DNA from: an uncultured Lachnospiraceae bacterium
GTDB taxonomy: Bacteria; Bacillota; Clostridia; Lachnospirales; Lachnospiraceae
Direction of reading: 5' to 3'
Length of the DNA stretch: 64,000 nt
NCBI GenBank assembly: GCA_910589075.1
Contig: CAJUSK010000013.1
Location: 38,511-102,510, forward strand
This document shows positions 1 to 7,705 of the stretch, one piece after another. The notes below the pieces were generated by a model that was given only the letters and a program-made list of their open reading frames with translations, was not told where the DNA came from and did not search any database. Both the position numbers and the translations under genes were made by a program. The stretch's first letter is position 1. Every line of letters begins with the position of its first letter.

Positions 1-98
1 TTCATTTTAGAAGAAGGAATATCCACAGTATCATGTTTTGCAGTGTTTGCGTTACGGATTCTTGTAAGCATATCTGCAATAGGATCACTCATTGTCAT
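1..98 (-). CDS. rpsH: 30S ribosomal protein S8, N-terminal part
   Basis: Only the first 32 codons are inside the window; the gene runs off the left edge. The N-terminus reads MTMSDPIADMLTRIRNAN, which is the conserved S8 opening. S8 binds helix 21 of 16S rRNA in the small subunit. I chose the ATG at 98 because the GGAGG at 108-112 is 9 bases upstream; the second ATG at 92 is 15 bases away. It follows rpsN in the spc part of the operon, but after an unusually long gap of 163 bases that holds hairpin repeats. Confidence 0.95.
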   Translation of the reverse strand, partial: MTMSDPIADMLTRIRNANTAKHDTVDIPSSKM

Positions 99-112
99 TT
101 AGATTTACCTCC

Positions 113-261
113 TTGATTTTTGTCTGTGTCGCGCACCAGACTCGTAAATACCTCGTCAAGTGTGCCGGGGTAGTTCTTTTCGCTAAGCTCGACAATACCT
201 CGCTAAGCTCTAAGAACGACTTTCGCACTAGACTCGTAAATACCTCGTCAAGTGCTCAATG
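113..261. repeat. Hairpin repeat cluster between rpsN and rpsH
   Basis: A 31-base unit occurs at 132-162 and 224-254 with one mismatch. On the transcribed (minus) strand each copy folds as a short stem (GCACTTGAC pairing with GTCTAGTGC in the second copy) around the core GAGGTATTTACGA. A third, diverged module lies between them: GAGCTTAGCGA appears twice around GAGGTATTG, enclosed by GTTCTT/AAGAAC arms. So three modules share a GAGGTATT core. The neighbouring intergenic gaps in this operon are 0-70 bases, so this looks inserted. It is probably a lineage-specific dispersed palindromic repeat; a role in processing or regulation is inference. Confidence 0.7.
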
Positions 262-447
262 TCACCAGCTTGCTTTTTTGACGCCGGGGATCTGGCCTTT
301 GTATGCCAATTCACGGAAGCAAATTCTGCAGATTCCGTATTTCCGTAAATATGCATGTGGACGACCACAGATTTTGCAGCGGCTGTATGCTCTTGTGGAA
401 AATTTCGGTTTGCGCTGCTGTTTGATCTTCATTGCTGTCTTAGCCAT
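262..447 (-). CDS. rpsN: 30S ribosomal protein S14, zinc type
   Basis: This is the 61-residue zinc-binding form of S14. Four cysteines form the zinc ribbon: CKIC near residue 24 and CRIC near residue 40. The short length and the two CxxC pairs separate it from the longer zinc-free paralogue. It assembles late into the head of the small subunit. GGAGG lies 8 bases upstream of the ATG. It sits 14 bases after rplE, as in the normal spc order. Confidence 0.97.
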   Translation of the reverse strand: MAKTAMKIKQQRKPKFSTRAYSRCKICGRPHAYLRKYGICRICFRELAYKGQIPGVKKASW

Positions 448-461
448 GAATTTACCTCCTT

Positions 462-1001
462 TTATTTAGCAAACGGCATATTAAATAATCTCAATAATTC
501 ACGGGCTTCTTCGTCTGTTTTCGCTGTTGTGACAAAGATAACGTCCATACCTCTCACTTTGTCGATCTTATCATATTCAATCTCCGGGAAGATCAGCTGC
601 TCTTTAATACCAAGGGCATAGTTGCCTCTTCCGTCAAACGCATTGGGATTTACGCCTCTGAAGTCACGCACACGGGGCAGAGCCAGGTTAATCAGACGAT
701 CCACAAACTCATACATCTTCTCTCCGCGGAGTGTTACTTTACACCCAATCGGCATACCTTCCCTGATCTTAAAGTTTGCAATGGAATTCTTTGCTTTGGT
801 AATAATGGGTTTCTGTCCTGTAATCTTTTCCATATCTCCCATTGCAGATTCCAGTACTTTTGCATTGTCTTTTGCTTCGCCAACGCCCATGTTGAGGACG
901 ACTTTTTCGAGTTTCGGTACTTCCATGCAGTTTTTATATCCAAACTTTTTGGTCATGGCATCCATGATCTCGTTTTTATAAATATCTCTCAGTCTACTCA
1001 C
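462..1001 (-). CDS. rplE: 50S ribosomal protein L5
   Basis: The protein is 179 residues, the usual L5 length. It contains the conserved L5 stretch KVVLNMGVGEA near residue 33, the segment TLRGEKMYEF in the middle, and a GNYALGIKEQ segment toward the C-terminal half. L5 binds 5S rRNA and forms part of the central protuberance. It follows rplX by 23 bases in the spc order. Confidence 0.98.
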   Translation of the reverse strand: MSRLRDIYKNEIMDAMTKKFGYKNCMEVPKLEKVVLNMGVGEAKDNAKVLESAMGDMEKITGQKPIITKAKNSIANFKIREGMPIGCKVTLRGEKMYEFVDRLINLALPRVRDFRGVNPNAFDGRGNYALGIKEQLIFPEIEYDKIDKVRGMDVIFVTTAKTDEEARELLRLFNMPFAK

Positions 1002-1024
1002 TGTCCAGACCTCCTTTCCTGAAA

Positions 1025-1336
1025 TTAATCAATCACATCGCCTGTGGATTTTGCAAAACGAACTTTTTTATCGTTTTCGATCCTGAAGCCGATTCTGGTT
1101 GCTTTTCCCTTATGAACATACATCACGTTGGAAATATCAATCGGAGCTTCCTTCTGGACAATTCCGCCGTTCTGGTTTGCTGCGGAGGGCTTTGTATGTT
1201 TTGTAATAATATTGACGCCTTCCACCAGTACCCTGCCCTTTTTGCGGTCAACAGAGATTACTTTTCCTTCTTTACCATTATCTTTTCCGGCAATCACTCT
1301 GACGTTATCGCCTTTTTTGATTTTCATTGTAGACAT
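1025..1336 (-). CDS. rplX: 50S ribosomal protein L24
   Basis: The 103-residue product has an N-terminal KOW motif (KKGDNVRVIAGKDNGKEGKV) followed by the typical VEGVNIITKHTKP segment. L24 is an early 50S assembly initiator near the exit tunnel. It starts 12 bases after rplN ends; AGGTGC precedes the ATG. Confidence 0.98.
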   Translation of the reverse strand: MSTMKIKKGDNVRVIAGKDNGKEGKVISVDRKKGRVLVEGVNIITKHTKPSAANQNGGIVQKEAPIDISNVMYVHKGKATRIGFRIENDKKVRFAKSTGDVID

Positions 1337-1348
1337 TCAGGCACCTCC

Positions 1349-1717
1349 TTATAATACTTCCGGAGCCAGAGAAACGATCTTCATAAACTGTTTTTCACGA
1401 AGTTCTCTTGCTACCGGTCCAAAAATACGGGTTCCTCTGGGGGTCTTATCCTCCTTGATAATAACAGCGGCATTCTCGTCAAATCTGATATAGGAACCAT
1501 CCCTGCGGCGGGCGCCTTTTACAGTACGCACAACTACGGCTTTTACTACATCGCCTTTTTTAACAACACCTCCGGGCGTTGCATCTTTAACGGTAGCAAC
1601 GATAATATCACCGATTGCTGCATATCTTCTTGTAGATCCACCCATAACCCTGATGCATAAAAGCTCTTTCGCACCGGTGTTATCAGCGACCTTCAGTCTG
1701 CTTTCCTGCTGTATCAT
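1349..1717 (-). CDS. rplN: 50S ribosomal protein L14
   Basis: At 122 residues this is exactly the common L14 length. It begins MIQQESRLKVADNTGAKEL, the conserved signature, and ends in FMKIVSLAPEVL. L14 lies at the subunit interface and contacts 16S rRNA helix 14. It follows rpsQ by 37 bases. Confidence 0.98.
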   Translation of the reverse strand: MIQQESRLKVADNTGAKELLCIRVMGGSTRRYAAIGDIIVATVKDATPGGVVKKGDVVKAVVVRTVKGARRRDGSYIRFDENAAVIIKEDKTPRGTRIFGPVARELREKQFMKIVSLAPEVL

Positions 1718-1754
1718 GCCAATTCTCCTTCTATTTCTTCTATGTCTGGAAAAA

Positions 1755-2009
1755 CTATTTCACCTTTTCTACGATTTCAACGAGTCTCCAACGTTTGTCT
1801 TTGGAGAGCGGCCTTGTTTCCATAACTTTTACGGTATCACCGATGCTGCATTCGTTGTTTTCATCGTGTGCTTTCAGCTTGTAAGTTTTCTTTACGATTT
1901 TATTGTAAAGTGCATGTTTCACATGGTTTTCAACAGCCACTACGATTGTTTTATCCATCTTATTACTGGTAACTTTACCAGTACGGGTTTTTCTTAAATT
2001 TCTTTCCAC
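1755..2009 (-). CDS. rpsQ: 30S ribosomal protein S17, GTG start
   Basis: The core MERNLRKTRTGKVTSNKMDK is the standard clostridial S17 N-terminus. The open frame extends nine codons further to an ATG at 2036, but that ATG has no ribosome site. The GTG at 2009 has AGGAG seven bases upstream, so I start there (84 residues). The C-terminal SIGDTVKVMETRPLSKDKRW is also typical. S17 is an OB-fold protein that binds the 5' domain of 16S rRNA. Confidence 0.93.
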   Translation of the reverse strand: MERNLRKTRTGKVTSNKMDKTIVVAVENHVKHALYNKIVKKTYKLKAHDENNECSIGDTVKVMETRPLSKDKRWRLVEIVEKVK

Positions 2010-2046
2010 TATGATTCTCCTTTCTGCGCCAAACACAATTCACACG

Positions 2047-2256
2047 TCAGGCCTGTGTCTTACTTTTCTCAGTAATAATCGTCTGGATCCTTGCAATGTT
2101 CTTTCTGACTTCCCTGATCCTTGCCGTATTATCCAACTGATTTGTTGCGTTCTGGAATCTCAAATTGAAAAGTTCTTTTTTAGCAGCCACTAATTCCTGC
2201 GCTAATTCTGCAGCTGATTTTGTCTTTAAATCTTCTACATACTTATTAATTTTCAT
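2047..2256 (-). CDS. rpmC: 50S ribosomal protein L29
   Basis: The 69-residue product starts MKINKYVEDLKTKSAAELAQ and contains the conserved LFNLRFQNATNQLDNTARIR segment. A longer open frame continues upstream, but that part is out-of-frame rplP sequence. The ATG at 2256 lies 11 bases inside the end of rplP, suggesting translational coupling. L29 sits near the exit tunnel. Confidence 0.95.
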   Translation of the reverse strand: MKINKYVEDLKTKSAAELAQELVAAKKELFNLRFQNATNQLDNTARIREVRKNIARIQTIITEKSKTQA

Positions 2257-2683
2257 TTGATGCACCGCCTTCCAAGTCTGCTTTAGAAACAATTTTACAT
2301 TTGCATGGAAGCTTATGTGTAGCAAGACGTAACGCTTCTTTTGCGATTTCTTCCGATACACCGGAAATCTCGAACATCACGCGTCCTGGTTTCACCACTG
2401 CTACCCAGTATTCAAGAGTACCTTTTCCGGAACCCATACGTGTTTCAGCCGGTTTTGCCGTCACGGGCTTATCCGGGAAAATTTTAATCCAGACCTGGCC
2501 GCCACGTTTGATATAACGTGTCATCGCAATACGGGCTGCTTCAATCTGATTGGACTTGATCCAGCATGGCTCCGTTGCAACAATACCATATTCACCATAA
2601 GTAATCGTATTGCCCCTCATAGCTTTACCTGCCATGGAACCGCGGAACTGTTTACGACGTTTTACTCTTTTAGGCATTAACAT
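2246..2683 (-). CDS. rplP: 50S ribosomal protein L16
   Basis: The 145-residue product begins MLMPKRVKRRKQFRG and carries GNTITYGEYG and RMGSGKGTLEYWV, the conserved L16 blocks. L16 is needed for the A site and peptidyl transferase function. Its ATG shares one base with the rpsC stop codon, and its end overlaps rpmC by 11 bases. Confidence 0.98.
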   Translation of the reverse strand: MLMPKRVKRRKQFRGSMAGKAMRGNTITYGEYGIVATEPCWIKSNQIEAARIAMTRYIKRGGQVWIKIFPDKPVTAKPAETRMGSGKGTLEYWVAVVKPGRVMFEISGVSEEIAKEALRLATHKLPCKCKIVSKADLEGGASNEN

Positions 2684-3342
2684 TATTTATCGCTCCCTTC
2701 CTTGTTTCCTTTCGTAGGTAGTACCTCGCCTTTGTAGATCCATACCTTAACGCCAACTTTACCATATGTGGTGTCGGCTTCTGCAAATCCATATTCAATA
2801 TCAGCACGAAGGGTCTGAAGCGGAATCGTACCTTCGCTGTAAAATTCGGTACGGGCCATATCAGCGCCGCCAAGACGTCCCGAAACAGAAGTCTTAATAC
2901 CAAGCGCACCCATTTTCATGGTTCTGCCCATGCAGGATTTCATTGCACGACGGAAAGATACACGGTTTTCCAACTGCTGTGCGATATTCTCCGCTACAAG
3001 CTGCGCATCTCTGTCAGGTTTTTTGATTTCCTTAATATCCACCAGTACTTTCTTGTCTGTCAGTTTGGTAAGTTCTTTTTTGGTAACTTCAATCTTTTCT
3101 CCGCCTTTACCGATGACAACACCCGGTTTCGCCGTGAAAATAATTACTTTCACTCTGTCAGATGCTCTTTCAATTTCAATTTTGGAAATTCCCGCATCAT
3201 ATAATTTCTTTTTCAAAAACTTTCTGATATTATAATCTTCTACCAGAAAATCGGAAAATTCAGCATCAGAAGCATACCATCTGGAATCCCAGTCCTTAAT
3301 AATGCCCACTCTCAGGCCATGAGGATTAACTTTCTGTCCCAT
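2683..3342 (-). CDS. rpsC: 30S ribosomal protein S3
   Basis: The 219-residue product opens MGQKVNPHGLRVGIIKDWDS and contains a KH-domain GxxG loop within KPGVVIGKGGEKIE. The C-terminal domain has GRLGGADMARTE. S3 forms part of the mRNA entry channel. It overlaps rplV and rplP by one base at each end (TAATG arrangement). Confidence 0.98.
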   Translation of the reverse strand: MGQKVNPHGLRVGIIKDWDSRWYASDAEFSDFLVEDYNIRKFLKKKLYDAGISKIEIERASDRVKVIIFTAKPGVVIGKGGEKIEVTKKELTKLTDKKVLVDIKEIKKPDRDAQLVAENIAQQLENRVSFRRAMKSCMGRTMKMGALGIKTSVSGRLGGADMARTEFYSEGTIPLQTLRADIEYGFAEADTTYGKVGVKVWIYKGEVLPTKGNKEGSDK

Positions 3343-3740
3343 TATCTTTCCTCCCGTCTTTCATCAAGCACAACTGTAATATGGCTCATTCTCTTCTCAA
3401 TTCTGTAAGCCCTGCCCTGTGCCCTCGGTCTAACTCTCTTCATTGTAGGTCCTTTGTTCGCATAGCACTCTGCAATATAAAGATTATCCCTGTTCATGCC
3501 GTTGTTGTTCTCGGCATTGGCAATCGCTGACTCCAACAGTTTTTTAACCAGGCCCGATGCGTATCTGGGATTGTATTCCAGAATACCGAGTGCGGTCGTT
3601 ACATCTTTACCTCTGATGGCATCTAAAACAAAACATGCTTTCTGGACGGATACCCTTGCATAAGATAATTTTGCAGACGGTCTGGTATCCCTTTTCGCAT
3701 TTCTTTCTCTTTTTATCTGACTTCTGTGTCCTTTCGCCAT
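3342..3740 (-). CDS. rplV: 50S ribosomal protein L22
   Basis: At 132 residues it is slightly longer than typical L22 because of a basic N-terminal extension of about 20 residues. The core KLSYARVSVQKACFVLDAIRG and the C-terminal RPRAQGRAYRIEKRMSHITV are diagnostic. The beta-hairpin of L22 lines the exit tunnel. It follows rpsS by 22 bases. Confidence 0.97.
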   Translation of the reverse strand: MAKGHRSQIKRERNAKRDTRPSAKLSYARVSVQKACFVLDAIRGKDVTTALGILEYNPRYASGLVKKLLESAIANAENNNGMNRDNLYIAECYANKGPTMKRVRPRAQGRAYRIEKRMSHITVVLDERREER

Positions 3741-3762
3741 GGATGGAAACCTCCTTTCAAAA

Positions 3763-4044
3763 TTATCTTACTTTGGATTTCTTTTCATCTTTTCCATGTC
3801 CCCGATAAGTTCTGGTAGCAACGAACTCACCCAGTTTATGTCCAACCATATCCTCTGTCACGTATACCGGCACATGTTTTCTGCCGTCATGCACTGCAAA
3901 GGTGTGTCCCACAAAAGAGGGGAAGATTGTGGAACGGCGGGACCAGGTTTTAATCACCTGTTTCTGTCCTGATGCATTCAGAGCATCCACCTTTTTCAGC
4001 ACGCTCTTATCTGCAAATGGTCCTTTTTTTAATGATCTTGCCAT
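3763..4044 (-). CDS. rpsS: 30S ribosomal protein S19
   Basis: The 93-residue product starts MARSLKKGPFADKSVLKKV and includes the WSRRSTIFPSFVGHTFAVHDG signature region. S19 sits in the head of the 30S subunit with S13. AGGAGG precedes the start. It lies 24 bases after rplB. Confidence 0.98.
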   Translation of the reverse strand: MARSLKKGPFADKSVLKKVDALNASGQKQVIKTWSRRSTIFPSFVGHTFAVHDGRKHVPVYVTEDMVGHKLGEFVATRTYRGHGKDEKKSKVR

Positions 4045-4068
4045 TTTGATTCCTCCTATTAATATCGC

Positions 4069-4911
4069 TTACTTCATCGCTCTGCCGTCACGTCTTCTTA
4101 CGATCAACTTATTAGACTGTTTCTTTTTCTTTCTGGTCTTTAAGCCAAGTGCCGGTTTGCCCCAGGGTGTACACGGGCCGGGACGTCCGATTCCGGTCTT
4201 GCCTTCACCACCGCCGTGCGGATGGTCATTGGGGTTCATAACAGAACCGCGAACAGTCGGTCTGAAGCCCATATGACGCTTGCGCCCTGCTTTACCGATA
4301 TTAATCAGGTTATGATCTGCATTTCCCACAACGCCGATTGTTGCGCGGCATACGATGGGAACCATTCTCATTTCGCCTGAAGGAAGTCTGAGTGTTGCAT
4401 ATTTTCCTTCTTTAGCCATCAACTGTGCACTGTTACCCGCGCTGCGGACCATCTGGCCGCCTTTTCCGGGATACAGTTCTATATTGTGTACCTGTGTACC
4501 AACAGGAATTTCCGATAAGGGGAGGCAGTTACCAATCCTGACTTCGGCTTCCGGCCCGTTCATAACCTTCATGCCGTCTTTCAGGCCTTCCGGTGCGAGA
4601 ATATAGGATTTCTGTCCGTCCGCATAACAGATCAGCGCGATATTGGCTGTTCTGTTGGGATCATATTCGATGCCCACGACTGTAGCCGGGATACCGTCTT
4701 TGATCCGTTTGAAATCAATCATTCTGTATTTTCTTCTGCTGCCGCCTCCGCGGTGTCTGACTGTAATCTTACCCTGATTGTTACGTCCGGAATTCTTGTT
4801 CAGGGATACAAGAAGGCTCTTTTCAGGAGTTTTCTTTGTAATCTCTGCGAAATCAGAACCGGTCATATGCCTTCTGGAAGGTGTATATGGGTTATATGTC
4901 TTAATTCCCAT
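4069..4911 (-). CDS. rplB: 50S ribosomal protein L2
   Basis: The 280-residue product starts MGIKTYNPYTPSRRHMTG and has the catalytic-region block NPNDHPHGGGEGKTGIGRPG, with the His near residue 232 characteristic of L2. L2 is required for subunit association and peptidyl transferase assembly. A 69-base gap separates it from rplW; no clear signal was seen there. Confidence 0.98.
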   Translation of the reverse strand: MGIKTYNPYTPSRRHMTGSDFAEITKKTPEKSLLVSLNKNSGRNNQGKITVRHRGGGSRRKYRMIDFKRIKDGIPATVVGIEYDPNRTANIALICYADGQKSYILAPEGLKDGMKVMNGPEAEVRIGNCLPLSEIPVGTQVHNIELYPGKGGQMVRSAGNSAQLMAKEGKYATLRLPSGEMRMVPIVCRATIGVVGNADHNLINIGKAGRKRHMGFRPTVRGSVMNPNDHPHGGGEGKTGIGRPGPCTPWGKPALGLKTRKKKKQSNKLIVRRRDGRAMK

Positions 4912-4980
4912 TGTTGTTTCTCCTTTCGATGCTTGATTTATTATCGCACTTTTCTGTGCTTAGTGAAAACCATGGCCCAA

Positions 4981-5280
4981 TCACAGGCCTGTAAAGATTT
5001 CTATCTCCTTACTGTCTTCTGTCAACTGGACAATCGCCTTTTTGGTTTTTGCCGTCCTTCCCACAATGGCGCCGCGTCTCTTCTTTTTGCCATCCTGGTT
5101 TAATGTGTTCACTTTCTTAACCTTTGTCCCTTCGAACATCTTTTCCACAGCTTCTTTGATCTGTGCTTTATTTGCCTCTGTATGAACAAGGAATGTATAT
5201 TTCTTTTCGCTCATACCGGCCATGCTCTTTTCTGTGATAACCGGTTTGAGGATTACATCATAATACTGTAAAACTGCCAT
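4981..5280 (-). CDS. rplW: 50S ribosomal protein L23
   Basis: The 99-residue product contains KPVITEKSMAGMSEKKYTF at the N-terminus, the L23 signature. L23 surrounds the tunnel exit and docks trigger factor and SRP. Its ATG shares one base with the rplD stop codon. Confidence 0.98.
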   Translation of the reverse strand: MAVLQYYDVILKPVITEKSMAGMSEKKYTFLVHTEANKAQIKEAVEKMFEGTKVKKVNTLNQDGKKKRRGAIVGRTAKTKKAIVQLTEDSKEIEIFTGL

Positions 5281-5900
5281 TATGCGTACACCTCCTCAAT
5301 CTTCTTTACCGCATCCTTGGTCAGGACGAGTGTTCCGCCTCTCAAAATATCATATACATTGATTGTATTTGTGAGAGCCGTGTTGATACCTTCCAGGTTT
5401 CTCGCTGACATGATGACGTTTTCATCATTCTCAGACAGAACCACAAGCCCTTTGTTTACATGCAGATTGTCCATAATCTTTTTGAAGTTTTTGGTCTTGA
5501 TCTCACTGAGTTTCAACTCATCCACAACGACCAGCTTGTTCTCCTGCACTCTGCTGGTCAGGGCAGATTTCAGCGCAAGCCTCTTCTCTTTTTTGTTTAA
5601 TTTAAAAGAATAATCTCTCGGAACCGGGGCAAATACAACGCCACCTCCTGTCCACTGAGGTGCTCTTGTGGATCCCTGTCTTGCATGTCCGGTTCCTTTC
5701 TGTCTCCAGGGCTTTCTTCCGCCGCCGGAAACTTCGGAACGTGTCTTTGCCTTCTGTGTCCCCTGACGATTGTTTGCAAGCTGCTGCACAACCGCCATGT
5801 GTACCAGATGTTCATTCACTTCTACGCCAAATACGGCATCGCTGAGGTCGATTTTCTCAACTTCTTTGCCTTCCATATTATAAACAGATACGTTTGCCAT
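5280..5900 (-). CDS. rplD: 50S ribosomal protein L4
   Basis: The 206-residue product has the conserved loop SGGGRKPWRQKGTGHARQGS near residue 60 and the domain DELKLSEIKTKNF in the second half. L4 lines the exit tunnel; in gammaproteobacteria it is the autoregulator of the S10 operon, which makes the leader upstream of rpsJ relevant. It follows rplC by 27 bases. Confidence 0.98.
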   Translation of the reverse strand: MANVSVYNMEGKEVEKIDLSDAVFGVEVNEHLVHMAVVQQLANNRQGTQKAKTRSEVSGGGRKPWRQKGTGHARQGSTRAPQWTGGGVVFAPVPRDYSFKLNKKEKRLALKSALTSRVQENKLVVVDELKLSEIKTKNFKKIMDNLHVNKGLVVLSENDENVIMSARNLEGINTALTNTINVYDILRGGTLVLTKDAVKKIEEVYA

Positions 5901-5927
5901 CTGTGTGATCCTCCTTTCATCCGAAAT

Positions 5928-6611
5928 TTATGCTTCTACCTTTGTAGTCTCTTTGATTGTTACCAGTGCTTTCCTGGGGCCCGGCACTGCGCCTTTTACC
6001 AGAAGCAGATTCTTTTCCGCATCCACTCTCACTACGCTCAGATTCTGAACCGTAACTTTTACGCAGCCCATATGTCCGGGCATCTTCTTTCCCTTAAACA
6101 CTTTGCTGGGGGAAGAGCATGCACCGTTGGAACCCTGATGACGATGGAATTTGGAACCATGTGCCATAGGTCCTCTGTGCTGTCCGTGTCTCTTAATCGC
6201 ACCCTGGAAGCCCTTACCTTTGGAAATGGCCGTTGCGTCCACACGGTCGCCAACTTCAAAGATGTCCGCTTTGATTTCATTTCCCAGTGCAAATTCTTCT
6301 GCGTTTTCAAGTTTCAGTTCCCTTACATATCTCTTGCTGGAAACACCGGCTTTTTTGAAATGTCCCTGCAAAGGCTTATTTACGCCATGTCTGTGGATCA
6401 CTTCTTTCTTTCCGCCTTTATCTTTGTTGATTATCTTCTCTTTCTTATCAACAAATCCAACCTGTACTGCGCTGTAACCGTCGTTATCCATTGTTTTAAC
6501 CTGTGTTACAACACAAGGCCCTGCCTGAAGCACCGTTACCGGAATCAGCGAGCCGTCTTCATTGAAAATCTGTGTCATACCGACTTTTGTCGCCAGAATT
6601 GCTTTTTTCAT
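5928..6611 (-). CDS. rplC: 50S ribosomal protein L3
   Basis: The 227-residue product opens MKKAILATKVGMTQIFNEDG and contains the GKGFQGAIKRHGQHRGPMAHG block that carries the conserved Gln reached by PrmB-type methylases in other bacteria. L3 starts 50S assembly. GGAGG lies 11 bases upstream of the ATG. Confidence 0.98.
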   Translation of the reverse strand: MKKAILATKVGMTQIFNEDGSLIPVTVLQAGPCVVTQVKTMDNDGYSAVQVGFVDKKEKIINKDKGGKKEVIHRHGVNKPLQGHFKKAGVSSKRYVRELKLENAEEFALGNEIKADIFEVGDRVDATAISKGKGFQGAIKRHGQHRGPMAHGSKFHRHQGSNGACSSPSKVFKGKKMPGHMGCVKVTVQNLSVVRVDAEKNLLLVKGAVPGPRKALVTIKETTKVEA

Positions 6612-6673
6612 TACTGCATTTACCTCCTGTCTGTTCTACAGCGGAACGGGCCTGCCGTTCATACTAGTAGGGG

Positions 6674-6991
6674 TTATTTATTTTTCATTTTAATATCAAT
6701 ATAGACACCTGCAGGCATCTCCAGTCTCTGGAGCACATCCACTGTTTTGGGTGTGGGGGAGATGATGTCAATCAGTCTCTTATGTGTCCTCTGTTCGAAC
6801 TGCTCTCTGGAATCTTTGTATTTGTGAACCGCCCTGAGGATTGTCACAACTTCCTTCTTTGTGGGAAGGGGAACCGGTCCGCTCACCTGAGATCCGTTCT
6901 TTTTAACTGTTTCGATGATTTTTTTGGCACATGCATCCACCAACTGGTGTTCATACGCTTTCAATGTAATTCTCATTACCTGGCTTGCCAT
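6674..6991 (-). CDS. rpsJ: 30S ribosomal protein S10, first gene of the operon
   Basis: The product of 105 residues starts MASQVMRITLKAYEHQL and contains SGPVPLPTKKEVVTILRA and EMPAGVYIDIKMK, all conserved. The open frame continues 31 codons upstream, but the GGAGG at about 7003-7007 fixes the start at 6991 or the Met five codons later. S10 is also NusE, the antitermination partner of NusB. It heads the ribosomal operon, 230 bases downstream of the likely transcription start. Confidence 0.96.
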   Translation of the reverse strand: MASQVMRITLKAYEHQLVDACAKKIIETVKKNGSQVSGPVPLPTKKEVVTILRAVHKYKDSREQFEQRTHKRLIDIISPTPKTVDVLQRLEMPAGVYIDIKMKNK

Positions 6992-7030
6992 AAAAAAAGT
7001 CGCCTCCTTTTCGCACTTTTTAATTGAAGT

Positions 7031-7138
7031 ACGACAAGCGGTGACTGTACACTCTCCCGTGTGTGTCCTGTTGCAAAACGCCACACGTTGTTTCTGTCCC
7101 TTTTATAGACATCTGTTACCTGTACAGTGACTTGTCGT
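7031..7138 (-). promoter_or_regulatory. Structured 5' leader of the S10 operon
   Basis: The transcribed leader between the promoter and rpsJ has long pairing arms. TGTACAGTGACTTGTCGT (7121-7138) matches the reverse complement of 7031-7051 apart from one substitution and a two-base insertion. Inside the loop a second stem can form between CGTGTGT and ACACG-type arms near 7069-7087. This geometry fits a ribosomal-protein autoregulatory leader. Which protein binds, if any, cannot be read from the sequence. Confidence 0.55.
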
Positions 7139-7229
7139 CAGTTTCCTAACTTGACATTCGCTCCACGGAAAACCTGCCATACAAGGCAGCAACCTCACGT
7201 CTCATCGCTATCATGTCACAGCATTAATG

Positions 7230-7258
7230 ATTATAATCGCATTTCCAATAAAATGCAA
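7230..7258 (-). promoter_or_regulatory. Promoter of the S10 operon
   Basis: Reading the minus strand, TTGCAT (7258-7253) and a perfect TATAAT (7235-7230) are separated by 17 bases. Transcription would start near 7222, giving a 5' leader of about 230 bases before rpsJ. Confidence 0.85.
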
Positions 7259-7705
7259 GTACTTTTTCTATGAAACTCATAAAATTTCTGTAGCGGTGGA
7301 AAAAAGAGCGGGAATGCGTGGTCATCAATGTAGAACAGGCTCTGCCTGATGGCGATGGTGCAGAATACGACCGGGCATTGCGATTGAATCCATCTTCTGC
7401 TCTGTTATCGGAATATTTGGAAACCTGCGAGACCCCGGAAAGCGATTAACCCATAACAGTAAATTCCGGTTTGCAGAATTGCAGCCATCCTTACGGCAAA
7501 AAAATCACAAAAAGCAACAAAATTAACCCTTGTGGGGTTTACAGGTGGCCATGATAAAATATTTATATCTGAACAATTTCCAACTCAATATGTGGAGTAT
7601 GCCAGACAGAATACAAAGTATACCCGCGATATAATTTTTACGGAACGGTTTTTCTAAAATGTCATCAAAATTTACGGTCAGTCTGATAAGGAGGATACGG
7701 GAGAT
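7259..7705. other. Gap with two orphan reading-frame remnants
   Basis: No intact gene. Two short plus-strand frames look like protein-coding debris. One runs from the GTG at 7318 to the TAA at 7447-7449 (43 residues, including YDRALRLNPSSALLSEYLET). The other ends at the TAA at 7655-7657 and includes LTLVGFTGGHDKIFISEQF. Neither has a ribosome site and I recognise neither family. The last 25 bases hold the ribosome site of the chemoreceptor. Confidence 0.4.

Noticed and set aside
5685..6704. A 339-residue open frame on the plus strand
   Set aside because: It is antisense to rplD and rplC with no known motif and no start signal.
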